Positions 17,039 through 27,192 of a stretch of DNA of 64,000 nucleotides are shown here, piece by piece. The notes beneath the pieces were generated by a model. That model was not told the DNA's origin and did no database searches. It saw only the letters and a list, made by a program, of their open reading frames with translations. The stretch covers positions 4,473,001-4,537,000 of the forward strand of contig NZ_CP023777.1 in the NCBI RefSeq assembly GCF_002557795.1, in the 5' to 3' direction. A program made the translations under genes and the position numbers. The stretch comes from Chitinophaga caeni (lineage in GTDB: Bacteria; Bacteroidota; Bacteroidia; Chitinophagales; Chitinophagaceae). Each line of letters opens with the position of its first letter. Position 1 is the first letter of the stretch.

Positions 17039-19510
17039 TTATTGATTTTCCTTAGCAGTTAACAAGTTGGAGATCCTGTTTTGGATATCTTCCAAGTGTA
17101 TCTTGCTCATAGGGTCGGACGTATTCAGAATGGCGGATTTTATTTCTTTTTGTAAACTCATCATATCGGCACGTAGCAAGGAAGATGCATCCGTTTCACT
17201 AGCTTCGGGATCTTTGGATATAATTACAGCCATCAAGGCGCCTACATAAGTTTTTTGCAGGTTCCTGGCATAACTGTCAATCACGATATTATTACCTTTT
17301 AAATCCTTCCAGATAGATCGATGAATAGCTTGAATATAATCGTATAATGCAAGCGATTGATTTCCAAAACGGCGCCGGTTATTTGAAATAGTATTCAACC
17401 TCTTAATATCAAGCAAGCTGTTTAATCCGCGCGACTGGAGATCTGTCAATGAACTTTCATCTAAAGGATCAACGACCTTATTGCTCACCTTGGGATCTAT
17501 TAACCATAAAGGAGTTGTGAATAATTGCTTGTTAAAGAAATCTACAGCCTCCAATTGCTTCCCGGCCGGAATCACTTCGAATACGCTTGATGTGTCGCCA
17601 TCTGCCCTCAGGGTGCGGTGAAAGCCGCCGATGTTTTTCAACACGTGGCCAAGGTAGCGGTTATATTGATCCAACACGTTCTTATACGCTACTTGTAAGT
17701 TTTTTTCAACCCCACCTTCTACGTAAGTCCATTCCGGCAATTGCGGTAGTATGCGCTGCAAGTTTTTTATCCCGTAAGTACTCGCCTTCATCGCGTTATC
17801 GCCTAAATCTTCGGTAAGGTTGCGGGAATCGGATTTATACGTTTCCCCATCACCGAACCATAGCCTTGGATTGTTGGCCAAACGCTGCACGATCCATTTA
17901 CTAACGATCTTCTTATCTTCATCCAGATTTTTTGCGAAAGAAGGTTTGTACCCCCATTCTATCGCCCATTTATCGTACTCCCCGATCCTTGGAAACAGGT
18001 ATTTTTGCGGGATATGATCTTCCGGTTGCGCCACGTAATTAAAGCGGGCATAATCCATGATACTAGCCGTATGGCCGTGCGCCTTGAGGTAAGACAGGCT
18101 GCGCAGACTATCCACGGGAGTTTGCGAGCTGCTTCCGAAGTTGTGCCGCAACCCCAAGGTATGTCCCACCTCGTGACTGGAAACAAAGCGGATCAATTGC
18201 CCCATCAACGCTTCGCTGAATTGCGCGTGGCGGGCAGCGGGATCTGTAGCGGCAGCTTGCACCAGGTACCAATTGTGTAATAAAGTCATAACATTATGAT
18301 ACCAACCGATCCTGGTTTGAATGATCTCCCCGCTTCTCGGATCGCTGATATGCGGTCCGTAAGCATTGCTAACATCCGAAGGGAAATAATGCAATACGGA
18401 ATAACGGGCATCATCTAGATGCATGGAGGTATCATCAACAGGCCATTCTTTGCCGTAGATCGCATTTTTGAACCCGGCATGTTCAAATGCTACTTGCCAA
18501 TCATTAATACCCATGATCAAGTACTTGCGCCATTGCTTGGGAGTAGCCGGATCAATATAAATCACGATCGGTTTTTGCGGTTCTACCAGCTTTCCCCTTT
18601 TCCATTTACCGACATCTCCCGGTTTGGGTTCTAAGCGCCAACGAACAATTATGTTGCGTTTCTCTACTTGTTGCTGGTGATCTGCATACTCGTTATAACT
18701 TTCTGCGAAATAACCGACCCTTGGGTCGAACTGGCGCTGTGGCATCGGCACTTTAGGTAAGGCTACAAAGGAAACATGTGATACCAAGCTTACCGGTTCT
18801 GCCGGGGTGGATCCCTTGGCATTAAGCGTTTTTTCTATACTGATTTCAACGTTGATCGGGTAAGCATGAATCGAAGTAACCCTAGCGCTTTTAAGGGAAC
18901 TGGCATTAATATCAGATGAGAGTTTACTTTTACTGATGTCATTGATAAAATTCTTATCCCCTAAAAAATCGGAAACATCGATTACGCTGGAAGAGGAATC
19001 ATCGGAATACGCCTGGATCGGGAATCTTGCTACCACGGGATTGTAGTTCGATCGTTCCACCGCTTTGTAGATCACATCATTCGTGTCTGCACGGTTCAAT
19101 AAAAGATTATACCTTAGTACAATTGTTGAATCTTCCCCTTTCTCAAACTGGATCACCTTCTCGTTCAACTCTTCTCCCGCGTACATTTTCAAGCCGGCGG
19201 GTGCTTTTTCTAGCCGGCTAATAGTCATGATATCACGTTTCAAGATAGAATCCGGGATTTCAAAATAAATGGTATCCTTATATTGATGCACGGTGAACAA
19301 GCCCTTCTTACTAAAAAAATTCTGATTTATGACCGATTCATAAGGTTTAATCTGATCTTTCGATCTAGAAGTCCTACGGGGTTTAACAACCGCCTTGGTT
19401 GAATCTTGTTTTTTGTCTGCACGTGTGCTGTCGCGCTCCTGGGCATTCGCATACCCGGCAACGAACAGCAATAATATTATAATAAGACTTTTCATTAATC
19501 GCATGTACAT
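17039..19510 (-). CDS. Exported zinc-dependent metalloprotease (DUF5117/DUF4953)
   Basis: 823 residues with a signal peptide (SLIIILLLFVAGYANA). The domains run DUF5118-like N-terminus, DUF5117 (about 90-290), then the DUF4953 metalloprotease domain. The zinc site is His446-Glu447 and His450 in SSHEVGHTLGLRHNF, with His456 as third ligand, a metzincin pattern. It is expected in the periplasm or at the outer membrane, cutting proteins or large peptides. It is the last gene after sigma, FecR, SusC, SusD and a lipoprotein; 5 bases separate it from the lipoprotein. ATG at residue 3 or 6 could be the true start. A peptide-scavenging role is inferred from context. Confidence 0.92.
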   Translation of the reverse strand: MYMRLMKSLIIILLLFVAGYANAQERDSTRADKKQDSTKAVVKPRRTSRSKDQIKPYESVINQNFFSKKGLFTVHQYKDTIYFEIPDSILKRDIMTISRLEKAPAGLKMYAGEELNEKVIQFEKGEDSTIVLRYNLLLNRADTNDVIYKAVERSNYNPVVARFPIQAYSDDSSSSVIDVSDFLGDKNFINDISKSKLSSDINASSLKSARVTSIHAYPINVEISIEKTLNAKGSTPAEPVSLVSHVSFVALPKVPMPQRQFDPRVGYFAESYNEYADHQQQVEKRNIIVRWRLEPKPGDVGKWKRGKLVEPQKPIVIYIDPATPKQWRKYLIMGINDWQVAFEHAGFKNAIYGKEWPVDDTSMHLDDARYSVLHYFPSDVSNAYGPHISDPRSGEIIQTRIGWYHNVMTLLHNWYLVQAAATDPAARHAQFSEALMGQLIRFVSSHEVGHTLGLRHNFGSSSQTPVDSLRSLSYLKAHGHTASIMDYARFNYVAQPEDHIPQKYLFPRIGEYDKWAIEWGYKPSFAKNLDEDKKIVSKWIVQRLANNPRLWFGDGETYKSDSRNLTEDLGDNAMKASTYGIKNLQRILPQLPEWTYVEGGVEKNLQVAYKNVLDQYNRYLGHVLKNIGGFHRTLRADGDTSSVFEVIPAGKQLEAVDFFNKQLFTTPLWLIDPKVSNKVVDPLDESSLTDLQSRGLNSLLDIKRLNTISNNRRRFGNQSLALYDYIQAIHRSIWKDLKGNNIVIDSYARNLQKTYVGALMAVIISKDPEASETDASSLLRADMMSLQKEIKSAILNTSDPMSKIHLEDIQNRISNLLTAKENQ

Positions 19511-19515
19511 TCGTT

Positions 19516-19995
19516 TTAAAAGTTAGGGCCTGGGTATGAACAATTCAACCCGAGTTCGCCGGCATCTTGCCCGGCATTAAGAATATTTACTTCGCTACAA
19601 CCGTTGGCAAATTCGAGAAAACGGGCTGCCCGCGACGCCGATTGGCTATCCCATATCAATTCAACCGGAATATTGAAATACCCTTCTTTTTGGAGCAGGT
19701 AATGCGCATACAATCTATCTCCACCTTCGGCTGCACGCAGGTCAATCGTAACCCCACCGCGATTTTCCTTGGCCCATTCTGCCAGGAAAGGAATCGCTAT
19801 GGGCCTGTAAGTATTAATCAGGTTAATGGTAGCCGAATCATTTGCCGGATCGGCTAATTGAACTAAAAATTTCTTTTCATCTGCCGGGAGTTTTTTCCGG
19901 CCCGGCACAGATGGTAGTCCCGGCATGCACCCATTGAGCGCAACCAGCAATAGTAGCAAAGCCGGAATGCGGTTTATACATTGCTTTTTATTCAT
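19516..19995 (-). CDS. SusCD-associated lipoprotein of unknown function
   Basis: 159 residues from the ATG at 19995. The signal peptide ends in a lipobox (LLLLLVALNGC), so it is lipid-anchored. The mature part is mixed alpha/beta (DSATINLINTYRPIAIPFLAEWAKENRGG, GGDRLYAHYLLQKEGYFNIP) without a known motif, and four Cys-containing turns lie in or near the C-terminal third. The frame extends 29 residues upstream, but these precede the signal and are unlikely. It lies between susD (105 bases) and the metalloprotease (5 bases), so it probably works with one of them. Confidence 0.75.
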   Translation of the reverse strand: MNKKQCINRIPALLLLLVALNGCMPGLPSVPGRKKLPADEKKFLVQLADPANDSATINLINTYRPIAIPFLAEWAKENRGGVTIDLRAAEGGDRLYAHYLLQKEGYFNIPVELIWDSQSASRAARFLEFANGCSEVNILNAGQDAGELGLNCSYPGPNF

Positions 19996-20100
19996 AATTG
20001 AAGTTTTAAAAATGGCAAAAGGATCACCATGGCAAGGGTAAAAAGCCTTTAACAAATGACTTTTACCCTTGCCCAACTGCATGGTTAATAATATATTTAC

Positions 20101-21621
20101 TTAGTACCCCGGATTTTGTGTTAATCGCGGGTTATCCGAAATTTCTTCCTGCGGAACCGGTAATAACAACTGGGTAGATTCCCATGGTTTCTTGTAATCC
20201 AGGCTTCCTAAAACATCCGCCGATTTACCGGTACGTTTCAAGTCTAACCAACGGTGCCCGAACTCCGCGAACAATTCAATGCGCCTTTCATGTGCTACGG
20301 CGGCCAGTATATCTTCTTTTGAACTCACCGTAATATCATCTAAACCGGCACGGTTTCTAATCATGTTAATATCATCTGCAGCGCCCGTGGTATTATCCAG
20401 TTCAGCCCTGGCTTCGGCACGGATCAAGTATTGCTCTGCAAGACGCAATACCATATAATACTGTGTTAAAGGCTCACTACGTTCATTCATCCCATATTTA
20501 TACTTATAGGCAAAGTATATGGTCTCACCGTTATAAGGTTCGTCATTAGGTGTTGGAATAGAATCCAGCCACTGTGTTTTACGCTTATCACCCGTTTCAA
20601 AAGCGGAAACTAAACTTGATGTTAAATAGTAATCCGGTGTATAGACTGAAACGATAGCATTAAAAAAGGAAATATCCTTAATCAAGCTTTGAAATACCGG
20701 GTTGGCTTCCGAGTATCTAAGGAAAGGTGATAAATTGATGCCGTCCCAGGTCGCGGAACGAGGCAGTACAGTAGCATTATCTTCGCTTTGTTGAAGTTGC
20801 CAAATGGCCTCGGTGCTGTTTTTAAGAAATACGCTGTCGGGTTCTGACGCTAAACTGTACAAAGCATTTCCAATAACTTTTGCCGATGCATTTTCCGCTT
20901 CCTGCCAATGCCCCAAGTAAAGGTGAACCCTTGCCAGCAAAGCCGTGGCCGCCCATTTATTAGGTAATACTCTTTCCCCGCCGGAAAAGCTGTAATCCCC
21001 CGTTAAATCGGCCGCCGCATCTTCTAAATCAGCTAAGATCTGTTGATAGATTACATCTACCGGCGACCGTTCTAAAACAGTGGTAACATTAAAGTCCGTG
21101 GTAAGCGCCAATGGTAAATCACCGAAATAGTTCACCAGGTAGAAATAGCTGAAAGCACGGACAAACTTTGCTTCCGCGATAGCCTGACGGCGAACCTGCT
21201 GGGTCACAGCCGGCGAAGTAGCGTTACCCACCCCTTCTATGATAGCATTCGCAGTATAGATCGCCTTATAAGCGGGTTGCCATATAACAGAAAAAGGAAG
21301 ACCGTTAGTATAATCCACGGTATTCGTATAAAATTGGTAATCGTACGTATCGGTAGCGCCATTACGATTTACCAATTCATCTGCTGCCAAGCCACCATAT
21401 AAAGTAAGGCTACCGTTACTAAAAATTTGGGCGCCATTATTCGTCATCAAATAGGAATAAAGTCCCGCCAATGCCGAGTTGATCGTTGCAGGATTATTAA
21501 AAACCTCTTCGGCGGTAATTACTTTCGTGGGAGGATCAATATCCACTAGCTTCGCACAACCACTAAAGGCTATGAGCAGCATCCCGCAGAATAATATTTT
21601 ATATCGTTGGATCATATTCAT
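20101..21621 (-). CDS. SusD/RagB-family outer-membrane lipoprotein
   Basis: 506 residues. The lipobox (GMLLIAFSGC) gives an outer-membrane surface lipoprotein. The family's TPR-like helical core is evident: NSALAGLYSYLMTN, AEAKFVRAFSYFYLVNYFGDLPL, WAATALLARVHLYLGHWQEAE, and the C-terminal HERRIELFAEFGHRWLDLKR. It forms the lid of the SusCD 'pedal-bin' importer and captures substrate for the adjacent SusC. It begins 14 bases after the susC stop, clearly cotranscribed. Given the downstream metalloprotease, a peptide or glycopeptide ligand is more likely than a starch-type glycan; this is inference. Confidence 0.95.
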   Translation of the reverse strand: MNMIQRYKILFCGMLLIAFSGCAKLVDIDPPTKVITAEEVFNNPATINSALAGLYSYLMTNNGAQIFSNGSLTLYGGLAADELVNRNGATDTYDYQFYTNTVDYTNGLPFSVIWQPAYKAIYTANAIIEGVGNATSPAVTQQVRRQAIAEAKFVRAFSYFYLVNYFGDLPLALTTDFNVTTVLERSPVDVIYQQILADLEDAAADLTGDYSFSGGERVLPNKWAATALLARVHLYLGHWQEAENASAKVIGNALYSLASEPDSVFLKNSTEAIWQLQQSEDNATVLPRSATWDGINLSPFLRYSEANPVFQSLIKDISFFNAIVSVYTPDYYLTSSLVSAFETGDKRKTQWLDSIPTPNDEPYNGETIYFAYKYKYGMNERSEPLTQYYMVLRLAEQYLIRAEARAELDNTTGAADDINMIRNRAGLDDITVSSKEDILAAVAHERRIELFAEFGHRWLDLKRTGKSADVLGSLDYKKPWESTQLLLPVPQEEISDNPRLTQNPGY

Positions 21622-21635
21622 TTATTATTTATCAA

Positions 21636-24600
21636 TTAAAAAGAACAAGCGATACCTGCGGTAATGGTTCTCACCGGAGGCATACTTCCGAATGACGTAA
21701 CATCGGGATCCATCCCTTTATAGTTCGTGATCGTAAATAAGTTCTGCGCGTTGAAATTGATTCGCATCGAGCTCATCTTAATCCTTTCAGCCAATTTTTT
21801 AGGTAAAGCATAAGAGAATGCTACTGTTTTTACCCTGATATAGCTGGCATCCGCATAGTTACCGTCAGATTGCGCAAACTGGGTGTATGATATATCATTA
21901 ATTGCAGATAGTTTTGGCGCCAGGGCTTTTTGCCCGGGTTCTCTCCAGCGGTTTTCATAAGTCCACCTGGATATATTCTGTAGCTTACCCGGCTGGGATT
22001 CCAAACCACTTGCGGCCACTTTCTTTTGAAATTCCATGAAAACGGACAGTCGAAAGTTTTTATACGAGAACTGGTTTCCGAAGCCACCGGTAAAATCCGG
22101 TACTAATGAAATAGGCACATAACGATCATCTCCTTCCGTACCGGGCTTAACCCCTAACACCGTCTTTACTTCGCCATCTTTATCATGATCTTCATACTCA
22201 TAAAACCCGGTTTCAGGATTTACGCCCAGGTAATGAAAAGTAAAGGCTAGGTTTAACGGCTGACCGATGACATAACGACTATAATATGGCGACTTTTCCA
22301 GGTCGGGATAAGCTAATAGTTTATTGTAGTTCTTGCTGATGTTAAAATTAGCGCTCCAGGAAAAATCCTTCCTGTTAATAATTTGGGCATTGATATATCC
22401 TTCCCACCCAGTATTTCGGACATCTGCGGGCGAGTTGGCCACCACGGAACTAAAACCGGTGTAATCAGGTGTCGGGAAACTTACAAGCTGGTTATTACTA
22501 CGATTTTCATAATGCGAGATAGATATCTGGAGGGCGTCATCGAAAAAATTCAGATCTAAAGCTTGCTCCGTTTTACGGTTTACCTCCCAATGGTATTCGC
22601 TGTTGGCCTGTAGTTGCGATGATAAAGGAACGACACCATTATAAGGATATAATGACGGCGCCAAGTTACCCCATTGGGCAAGGAATTGGTAATCGCCTAC
22701 GCCATCACTACCGGTAATACCATAACTGCCCCTGAGCTTAATAAAGCTGATTACATCCGGTAAGCGTTCTTTTAACCAAGGCTCTTCACTTAAAATCCAG
22801 GCACCGCCTACTCCCCAAAAATTACCGAAACGGTTCGAGGGACCGAAGCGGCTGCTTCCATCGCGCCTACCGGTTAAATTAATAATATACCTGGAGAGCC
22901 AATTCATACCGATTCTGGTAAAAGCGCCCGTATATTTATATTGCGCTGCATTATCGAATGTTTTGACCTCATTAGCGTTGGATATACTTCCAATCAAGGC
23001 ATCATCGGCAAACCCGGTACCGGTTACCCGCATACTGGAGGTGTTATTTGTTTGCAAGGTACCGCCCAATAATACTGTCAGCGTACCTTTTCCAGCGATA
23101 TTGTTATTTACATAATTTAACTGCGGTTCAATAATCCAATTTGAGTTTTTACTATCACTGAATGTCGCGGTCGCATCCTGCACTTCGGCAAAAAAAGGAT
23201 TTTTTGAATACGCTGGATTTAATTGGGTGGGTGAGTTGAGTGTATTATTATAACCAAAATTAATCTTAGCTGATAAATTTTTGGTGATATTATATTGCAT
23301 TTGCAAGCTGGCTTTCAATGCATTTTGCTTATTCTCATATTTCCTAAAAAGTCCGGAAAACGGGTAATTTACTCCCACATCCCATCCCGCGTAATTCGGT
23401 TTGCCCGTGCTGTCTAAAATTGCCGGGGCATTAGGCGGGAGGGCGCTTGCCGAGACGCCTGAACCAACATTAATGGTATTGACGTATGTATAAACATAGC
23501 TCCCAATCAAGTTAATACGGAAGCGCTTGTCCTTGCTGAAATTATTGAAGTTAAACGATACGGAAGCGTTCTGGTTGGCGCCACTTTTTACCGTGATATC
23601 CGAGCTACGGTTATAGGAGCCCGAGATACGGAAAGTACTGAGTTCCGTTCCACCTGATAATGCAACCTGCGCATTACTCCAAGTACCGGTATTCCCCCAA
23701 ATATAATCCTGCCAATCAGTATAACGGGTCGTATCCCAAACAAGGAAATCAGCAGCATTTACGGTTGTATTGTTTGAGCTATTTACCAATCCGGGCGTGG
23801 CGCCGCTATTTTCAATCGCCTCTTTTCTCATCGCGATATAATCCTGCGTATTCAACATATCCCAACGGCGGGTAACTACTTTAACCCCTTGGGAGTAAGC
23901 GACATCTACTTTGGTTTTGCCGGGTTTTCCCTTTTTAGTTGTAATGAGGATGACACCATTGGCGCCGCGACTACCGTAAATAGCCGTAGCATCTGCATCT
24001 TTTAAAACTTCTATGGACTCAATATCGCTAGGGTTAATCCCGTACAAGGGATTTTGTCCACCGGCCGGCGACATGTTTGATTGATCAAAACCTTCAGAAG
24101 CCGAAAACGGCGACCTGAAAGCGCTAAGATCTAAAACTGTCAGGGGAACACCATCGATAATTACGAGGGGATCAGAAGTAAAAAATGGGTTCAAGGTATT
24201 CCTGCCTCGAATTTCGATTTTAACTGGACCATGCTCATAGCCTGATGATTGGGAGATGACCATACCCGGCACCCTACCTTGCAATGCGAGCAAGGGATTT
24301 TGAACCGGTTGCTTTTCTATCTCCTCCGCTTTCACCGACACGACGCTTCCGGTTGCGAACCTTTTGGTAGTGGTACCGTAACCGATCACCACGGATTCGT
24401 CCAGGCTATTGGCAGTTCTTTCTAACTCGATATTGAACAGGCTCGATTTGGAAACTGTAATTTCCTTGGAAACGAAGCCCAGGCTGCTAATTATAACAAC
24501 CGATTTTTCCGGGATATCCCTTAGAGTATAAAGCCCGGTTTCATTAGTCACGGTACCGATTGGTTGGTTTTTGACCCTTACGGTAGCGCCGGGAATGGCT

Positions 24601-25100
24601 TCACCATCGATGGTTACCCTTCCGAAAACATTGACCAGGGTATCTTTTTCTTCCTTTTTTGAATCCTTATCCTCAACAATAGGTTTAGTGCTGAGAAATA
24701 CCGTATTATCATCTATCCTATAAGCCAGGGGCTGGTTTACAAGTACCCGGTCCAGGAAAACTTTCAATTTAACATTCGACAAGTTTACAGTTACAGGTTT
24801 CGTATCGTTGTAGATTTTTCTCGGCGCCACGATAAACACGCCGGTTTGTTTATTGACCTGGTCCATGACAGATTTCAGGCTGGCATTCTTAACATTCAGT
24901 GAAATAGTTTTATTCGACTGGGCCGCGGCTGATTGCACTAACAGGAGAAGGATAAATAAGACTTTTGTACAGCGTGAAAACCACTGTAGAAAATGAATAT
25001 TTGTTCCGTTGGCAGGAGATATTTTTGAAGCCCCCCTTCCACAGCAGCCATTTGCTGTTTTTTGCATAAATTGCAGAAATTTTGGTTGTTTAAAAATCAT
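21636..25100 (-). CDS. SusC/RagA-family TonB-dependent transporter
   Basis: 1154 residues. After an extended N-terminus and a signal peptide (VLFILLLLVQSAAA) come an STN domain (about 65-125, ISLNVKNASLKSVMDQVNKQ), a carboxypeptidase-D-like regulatory domain (VFGRVTIDGEAIPGATVRVK), the plug (ESIEVLKDADATAIYGSRGA) and a 22-strand barrel ending in ITAGIACSF. The STN domain indicates that this transporter signals substrate to the adjacent FecR anti-sigma. It imports large substrates with SusD, powered by TonB. A 162-base gap with a GC hairpin separates it from fecR. Confidence 0.95.
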   Translation of the reverse strand: MIFKQPKFLQFMQKTANGCCGRGASKISPANGTNIHFLQWFSRCTKVLFILLLLVQSAAAQSNKTISLNVKNASLKSVMDQVNKQTGVFIVAPRKIYNDTKPVTVNLSNVKLKVFLDRVLVNQPLAYRIDDNTVFLSTKPIVEDKDSKKEEKDTLVNVFGRVTIDGEAIPGATVRVKNQPIGTVTNETGLYTLRDIPEKSVVIISSLGFVSKEITVSKSSLFNIELERTANSLDESVVIGYGTTTKRFATGSVVSVKAEEIEKQPVQNPLLALQGRVPGMVISQSSGYEHGPVKIEIRGRNTLNPFFTSDPLVIIDGVPLTVLDLSAFRSPFSASEGFDQSNMSPAGGQNPLYGINPSDIESIEVLKDADATAIYGSRGANGVILITTKKGKPGKTKVDVAYSQGVKVVTRRWDMLNTQDYIAMRKEAIENSGATPGLVNSSNNTTVNAADFLVWDTTRYTDWQDYIWGNTGTWSNAQVALSGGTELSTFRISGSYNRSSDITVKSGANQNASVSFNFNNFSKDKRFRINLIGSYVYTYVNTINVGSGVSASALPPNAPAILDSTGKPNYAGWDVGVNYPFSGLFRKYENKQNALKASLQMQYNITKNLSAKINFGYNNTLNSPTQLNPAYSKNPFFAEVQDATATFSDSKNSNWIIEPQLNYVNNNIAGKGTLTVLLGGTLQTNNTSSMRVTGTGFADDALIGSISNANEVKTFDNAAQYKYTGAFTRIGMNWLSRYIINLTGRRDGSSRFGPSNRFGNFWGVGGAWILSEEPWLKERLPDVISFIKLRGSYGITGSDGVGDYQFLAQWGNLAPSLYPYNGVVPLSSQLQANSEYHWEVNRKTEQALDLNFFDDALQISISHYENRSNNQLVSFPTPDYTGFSSVVANSPADVRNTGWEGYINAQIINRKDFSWSANFNISKNYNKLLAYPDLEKSPYYSRYVIGQPLNLAFTFHYLGVNPETGFYEYEDHDKDGEVKTVLGVKPGTEGDDRYVPISLVPDFTGGFGNQFSYKNFRLSVFMEFQKKVAASGLESQPGKLQNISRWTYENRWREPGQKALAPKLSAINDISYTQFAQSDGNYADASYIRVKTVAFSYALPKKLAERIKMSSMRINFNAQNLFTITNYKGMDPDVTSFGSMPPVRTITAGIACSF

Positions 25101-25198
25101 TCACAAGCGAGCTTTATCAGCCCAAATTTTTAACCGGGAGTGGCCAAACTTCCGGTTTCTTTTTTTTATAATTAAGACGTTATAACGCAATATAGTAT

Positions 25199-25212
25199 CC
25201 CCAGCCACGGGG
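25199..25212 (-). terminator. Small GC hairpin between fecR and susC
   Basis: CCCC (25199-25202) pairs with GGGG (25209-25212), within a region that also folds in other ways. On the minus strand it is followed by ATACTATATT. It may attenuate read-through into susC, as a stronger hairpin appears in the same place in the second locus. Confidence 0.25.
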
Positions 25213-25262
25213 CTAGTGATCGCGGGTGCAATGGCAATGGATATTATAGGGTAATGCCCTAT

Positions 25263-26462
25263 CTATGGCAAGATGGTCAGGCGGTTGCCTTCCAGGCGAT
25301 AATTAATCTGCCATTCTTTTAGGGCTTTCAAAAATGATGAGAGTTTAACATTGCGACTCATTTCCCCGGTGAAATAGATATCCGGCACGTTACCATCTTC
25401 ATAAACAACTTCTATATTATACCATCTCTCTACTTCTTTCATGACATCTTTTAAAGAAGCGCCTTCCAAGTTAAATGCGCCGTTTTTCCATGCTAATGCT
25501 TTTCGTATATCAGCATTATAGTTAATATTGATCCCGGACGATGATTGTAGTAACGGAACTTGCGCAGCTTGTCCCGGTTTCAGAACAAACCGTTTGTTGG
25601 CTGATGATTGTAATTTTGATGCCCGTTGAATAGCCACGGCCCCGGTTATCAAGGTTGTATTTATAGAGCCGTTATCCCCGTATGCATTTATATTAAAACT
25701 GGTGCCTAAAACATCAACAGTAACCTTGTTATTAATATTTACCCTGAAGGGCATTTTGCTATTCTTTGCCACCTCGAAATAAGCTTCTCCGCTCAGCACT
25801 ACCAACCTCTGATTTCCATTGAACGAGGTAGGATATTTTATAGAACTGGCAGCGTTTAACCATACCTTGGAACCATCCGGTAATTGCAAGGAAAATTGCC
25901 TTCCTTTCGGAGTATTTACCATGTTATAACTTATTGCGTTTTCGGTATTCGCTGTAGGATTATAAGATAATTGTCCACTATCTAAAACCACATTTACCCC
26001 ATTTTGAGCAGCAAGGATACCTTTTTTCGCACTATCTAAAACAATCTCGCTTCCATCGGACAAAGTAAGGATGGCGCCTTGATGCGCCGGGTCGATATCA
26101 GTTACAGGCACGGCACGGGCTATTGGTTGAATAGGTTGTTTCTGTTGAAGCCAATTATAATACAAGCCGCCGAGAGCCAGTAAAGCAATGACTGCTGCCG
26201 CTTTCCAATAACGGGGTAAAAGCTTGCGCAACTTTCCGCCGCTAGATTGTTTTTCCGCGGCGAGGATCGCTTCGAGAATTGCTTGAGCTTTACCTGCGGA
26301 CATATCAACTGTCGATTCAACTTCTGAAAAAGACCGCACTAAAAGCGCCCTAGCTTCCTCTGCATGCTCAGCTTCCGCCATCCAGCTCCGCAAAAAGTAC
26401 ATCTCGCTTTCCGTGGCGGTGCCATTCAATGCTTTTTGATATATTTCTCTAACGCTGTCCAT
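25263..26462 (-). CDS. FecR-family anti-sigma factor
   Basis: 399 residues. The N-terminal ~85 are cytoplasmic and should hold the sigma factor. One membrane helix spans about 86-105 (WKAAAVIALLALGGLYYNWL). The periplasmic FecR domain includes YNMVNTPKGRQFSLQLPDGS and KVWLNAASSIKYP, and a DUF4974 domain (LEGASLKDVMKEVERWYNIEVVY) closes the protein. It transmits the signal from the STN domain of the neighbouring SusC. It follows the sigma gene by 88 bases, with an ECF-type promoter in that gap. Confidence 0.93.
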   Translation of the reverse strand: MDSVREIYQKALNGTATESEMYFLRSWMAEAEHAEEARALLVRSFSEVESTVDMSAGKAQAILEAILAAEKQSSGGKLRKLLPRYWKAAAVIALLALGGLYYNWLQQKQPIQPIARAVPVTDIDPAHQGAILTLSDGSEIVLDSAKKGILAAQNGVNVVLDSGQLSYNPTANTENAISYNMVNTPKGRQFSLQLPDGSKVWLNAASSIKYPTSFNGNQRLVVLSGEAYFEVAKNSKMPFRVNINNKVTVDVLGTSFNINAYGDNGSINTTLITGAVAIQRASKLQSSANKRFVLKPGQAAQVPLLQSSSGININYNADIRKALAWKNGAFNLEGASLKDVMKEVERWYNIEVVYEDGNVPDIYFTGEMSRNVKLSSFLKALKEWQINYRLEGNRLTILP

Positions 26463-26500
26463 ATTAATCGTCCCAATTTAGCCAATTGGGAAGCTACTTT

Positions 26501-26536
26501 ATATAATGACAATTCTCGAGGATCGATTTGGGGGGG
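26501..26536 (-). promoter_or_regulatory. Candidate ECF promoter of fecR (first locus)
   Basis: On the minus strand a C-run ending in AAAT (26536-26526) is followed after 15 bases by GTCATTATAT (26510-26501), 38 bases before the fecR ATG. The second part equals the -10 part of the motif found before the other fecR. Recognition by the sigma factor encoded just upstream is inferred. Confidence 0.45.
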
Positions 26537-26550
26537 ATGTAAAAAAAAAT

Positions 26551-27159
26551 TTATGAAAATAATATTAAGCAGCATAAAATCGCGATGATTTCCCCATCGG
26601 TTTGTGCCATGCAATAAGCCCTGATGCTCTTCATAGCTTGATCCAGGTGATACTTTACCGTTTCCGGGGATATTTTTAACAATGCGGCGGCTTCATCGCG
26701 TTTATAGCCTTGCTGCTTGATCAACTCATATGTTTCCTTTTGCCTGGCGGGCAGCCGCATAATAGCTGCATTCAAGATATTCCGGAACTTGCTCTCATCT
26801 TCTTCGATACCATGGTAATGCTCTCCATCATGAATATTCGCCAACCATTCTTGGATCGTTCGTTGGTGTAACCGTTCTTTTTTAATGGCATTCAAGGTTA
26901 GGTTTGCCGCGACCCTGTATAGCCAGCCTTGAAAATTTTCAATCCCCGTGAGCGTGTTTTTATTCAGCCATACTTTTAGAAAGGTATCTTGAACAATCTC
27001 TTCCGCAAGCATTTCCTCACCGGTCATCCTAAGGCTGCTCGTATAAACAAAGGGCCTGTAATGGTCAAATAACTGTGAAAATGCTTGTACATCACCCGTG
27101 GCCACTAAGGCCAGCAATTCCTGCTCATTCGGCGCTGTTCGATTTCCTGGCATTGGCAT
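26551..27159 (-). CDS. ECF RNA polymerase sigma factor
   Basis: 202 residues. Region 2 is SQLFDHYRPFVYTSSLRMTG followed by EEIVQDTFLKVWLNK. Region 4 is LPARQKETYELIKQQ and YKRDEAAALLKISPETVKYH with a helix-turn-helix. The tail ends in a hydrophobic stretch (IIAILCCLILF), common in Bacteroidetes SusCD-linked sigmas. It should be held by the FecR protein encoded next and released on substrate binding to SusC, driving its own locus. It is itself probably transcribed from a housekeeping promoter. Confidence 0.93.
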   Translation of the reverse strand: MPMPGNRTAPNEQELLALVATGDVQAFSQLFDHYRPFVYTSSLRMTGEEMLAEEIVQDTFLKVWLNKNTLTGIENFQGWLYRVAANLTLNAIKKERLHQRTIQEWLANIHDGEHYHGIEEDESKFRNILNAAIMRLPARQKETYELIKQQGYKRDEAAALLKISPETVKYHLDQAMKSIRAYCMAQTDGEIIAILCCLILFS

Positions 27160-27192
27160 TAATACATCTCTTTAATTACGTATATCGGGCTA

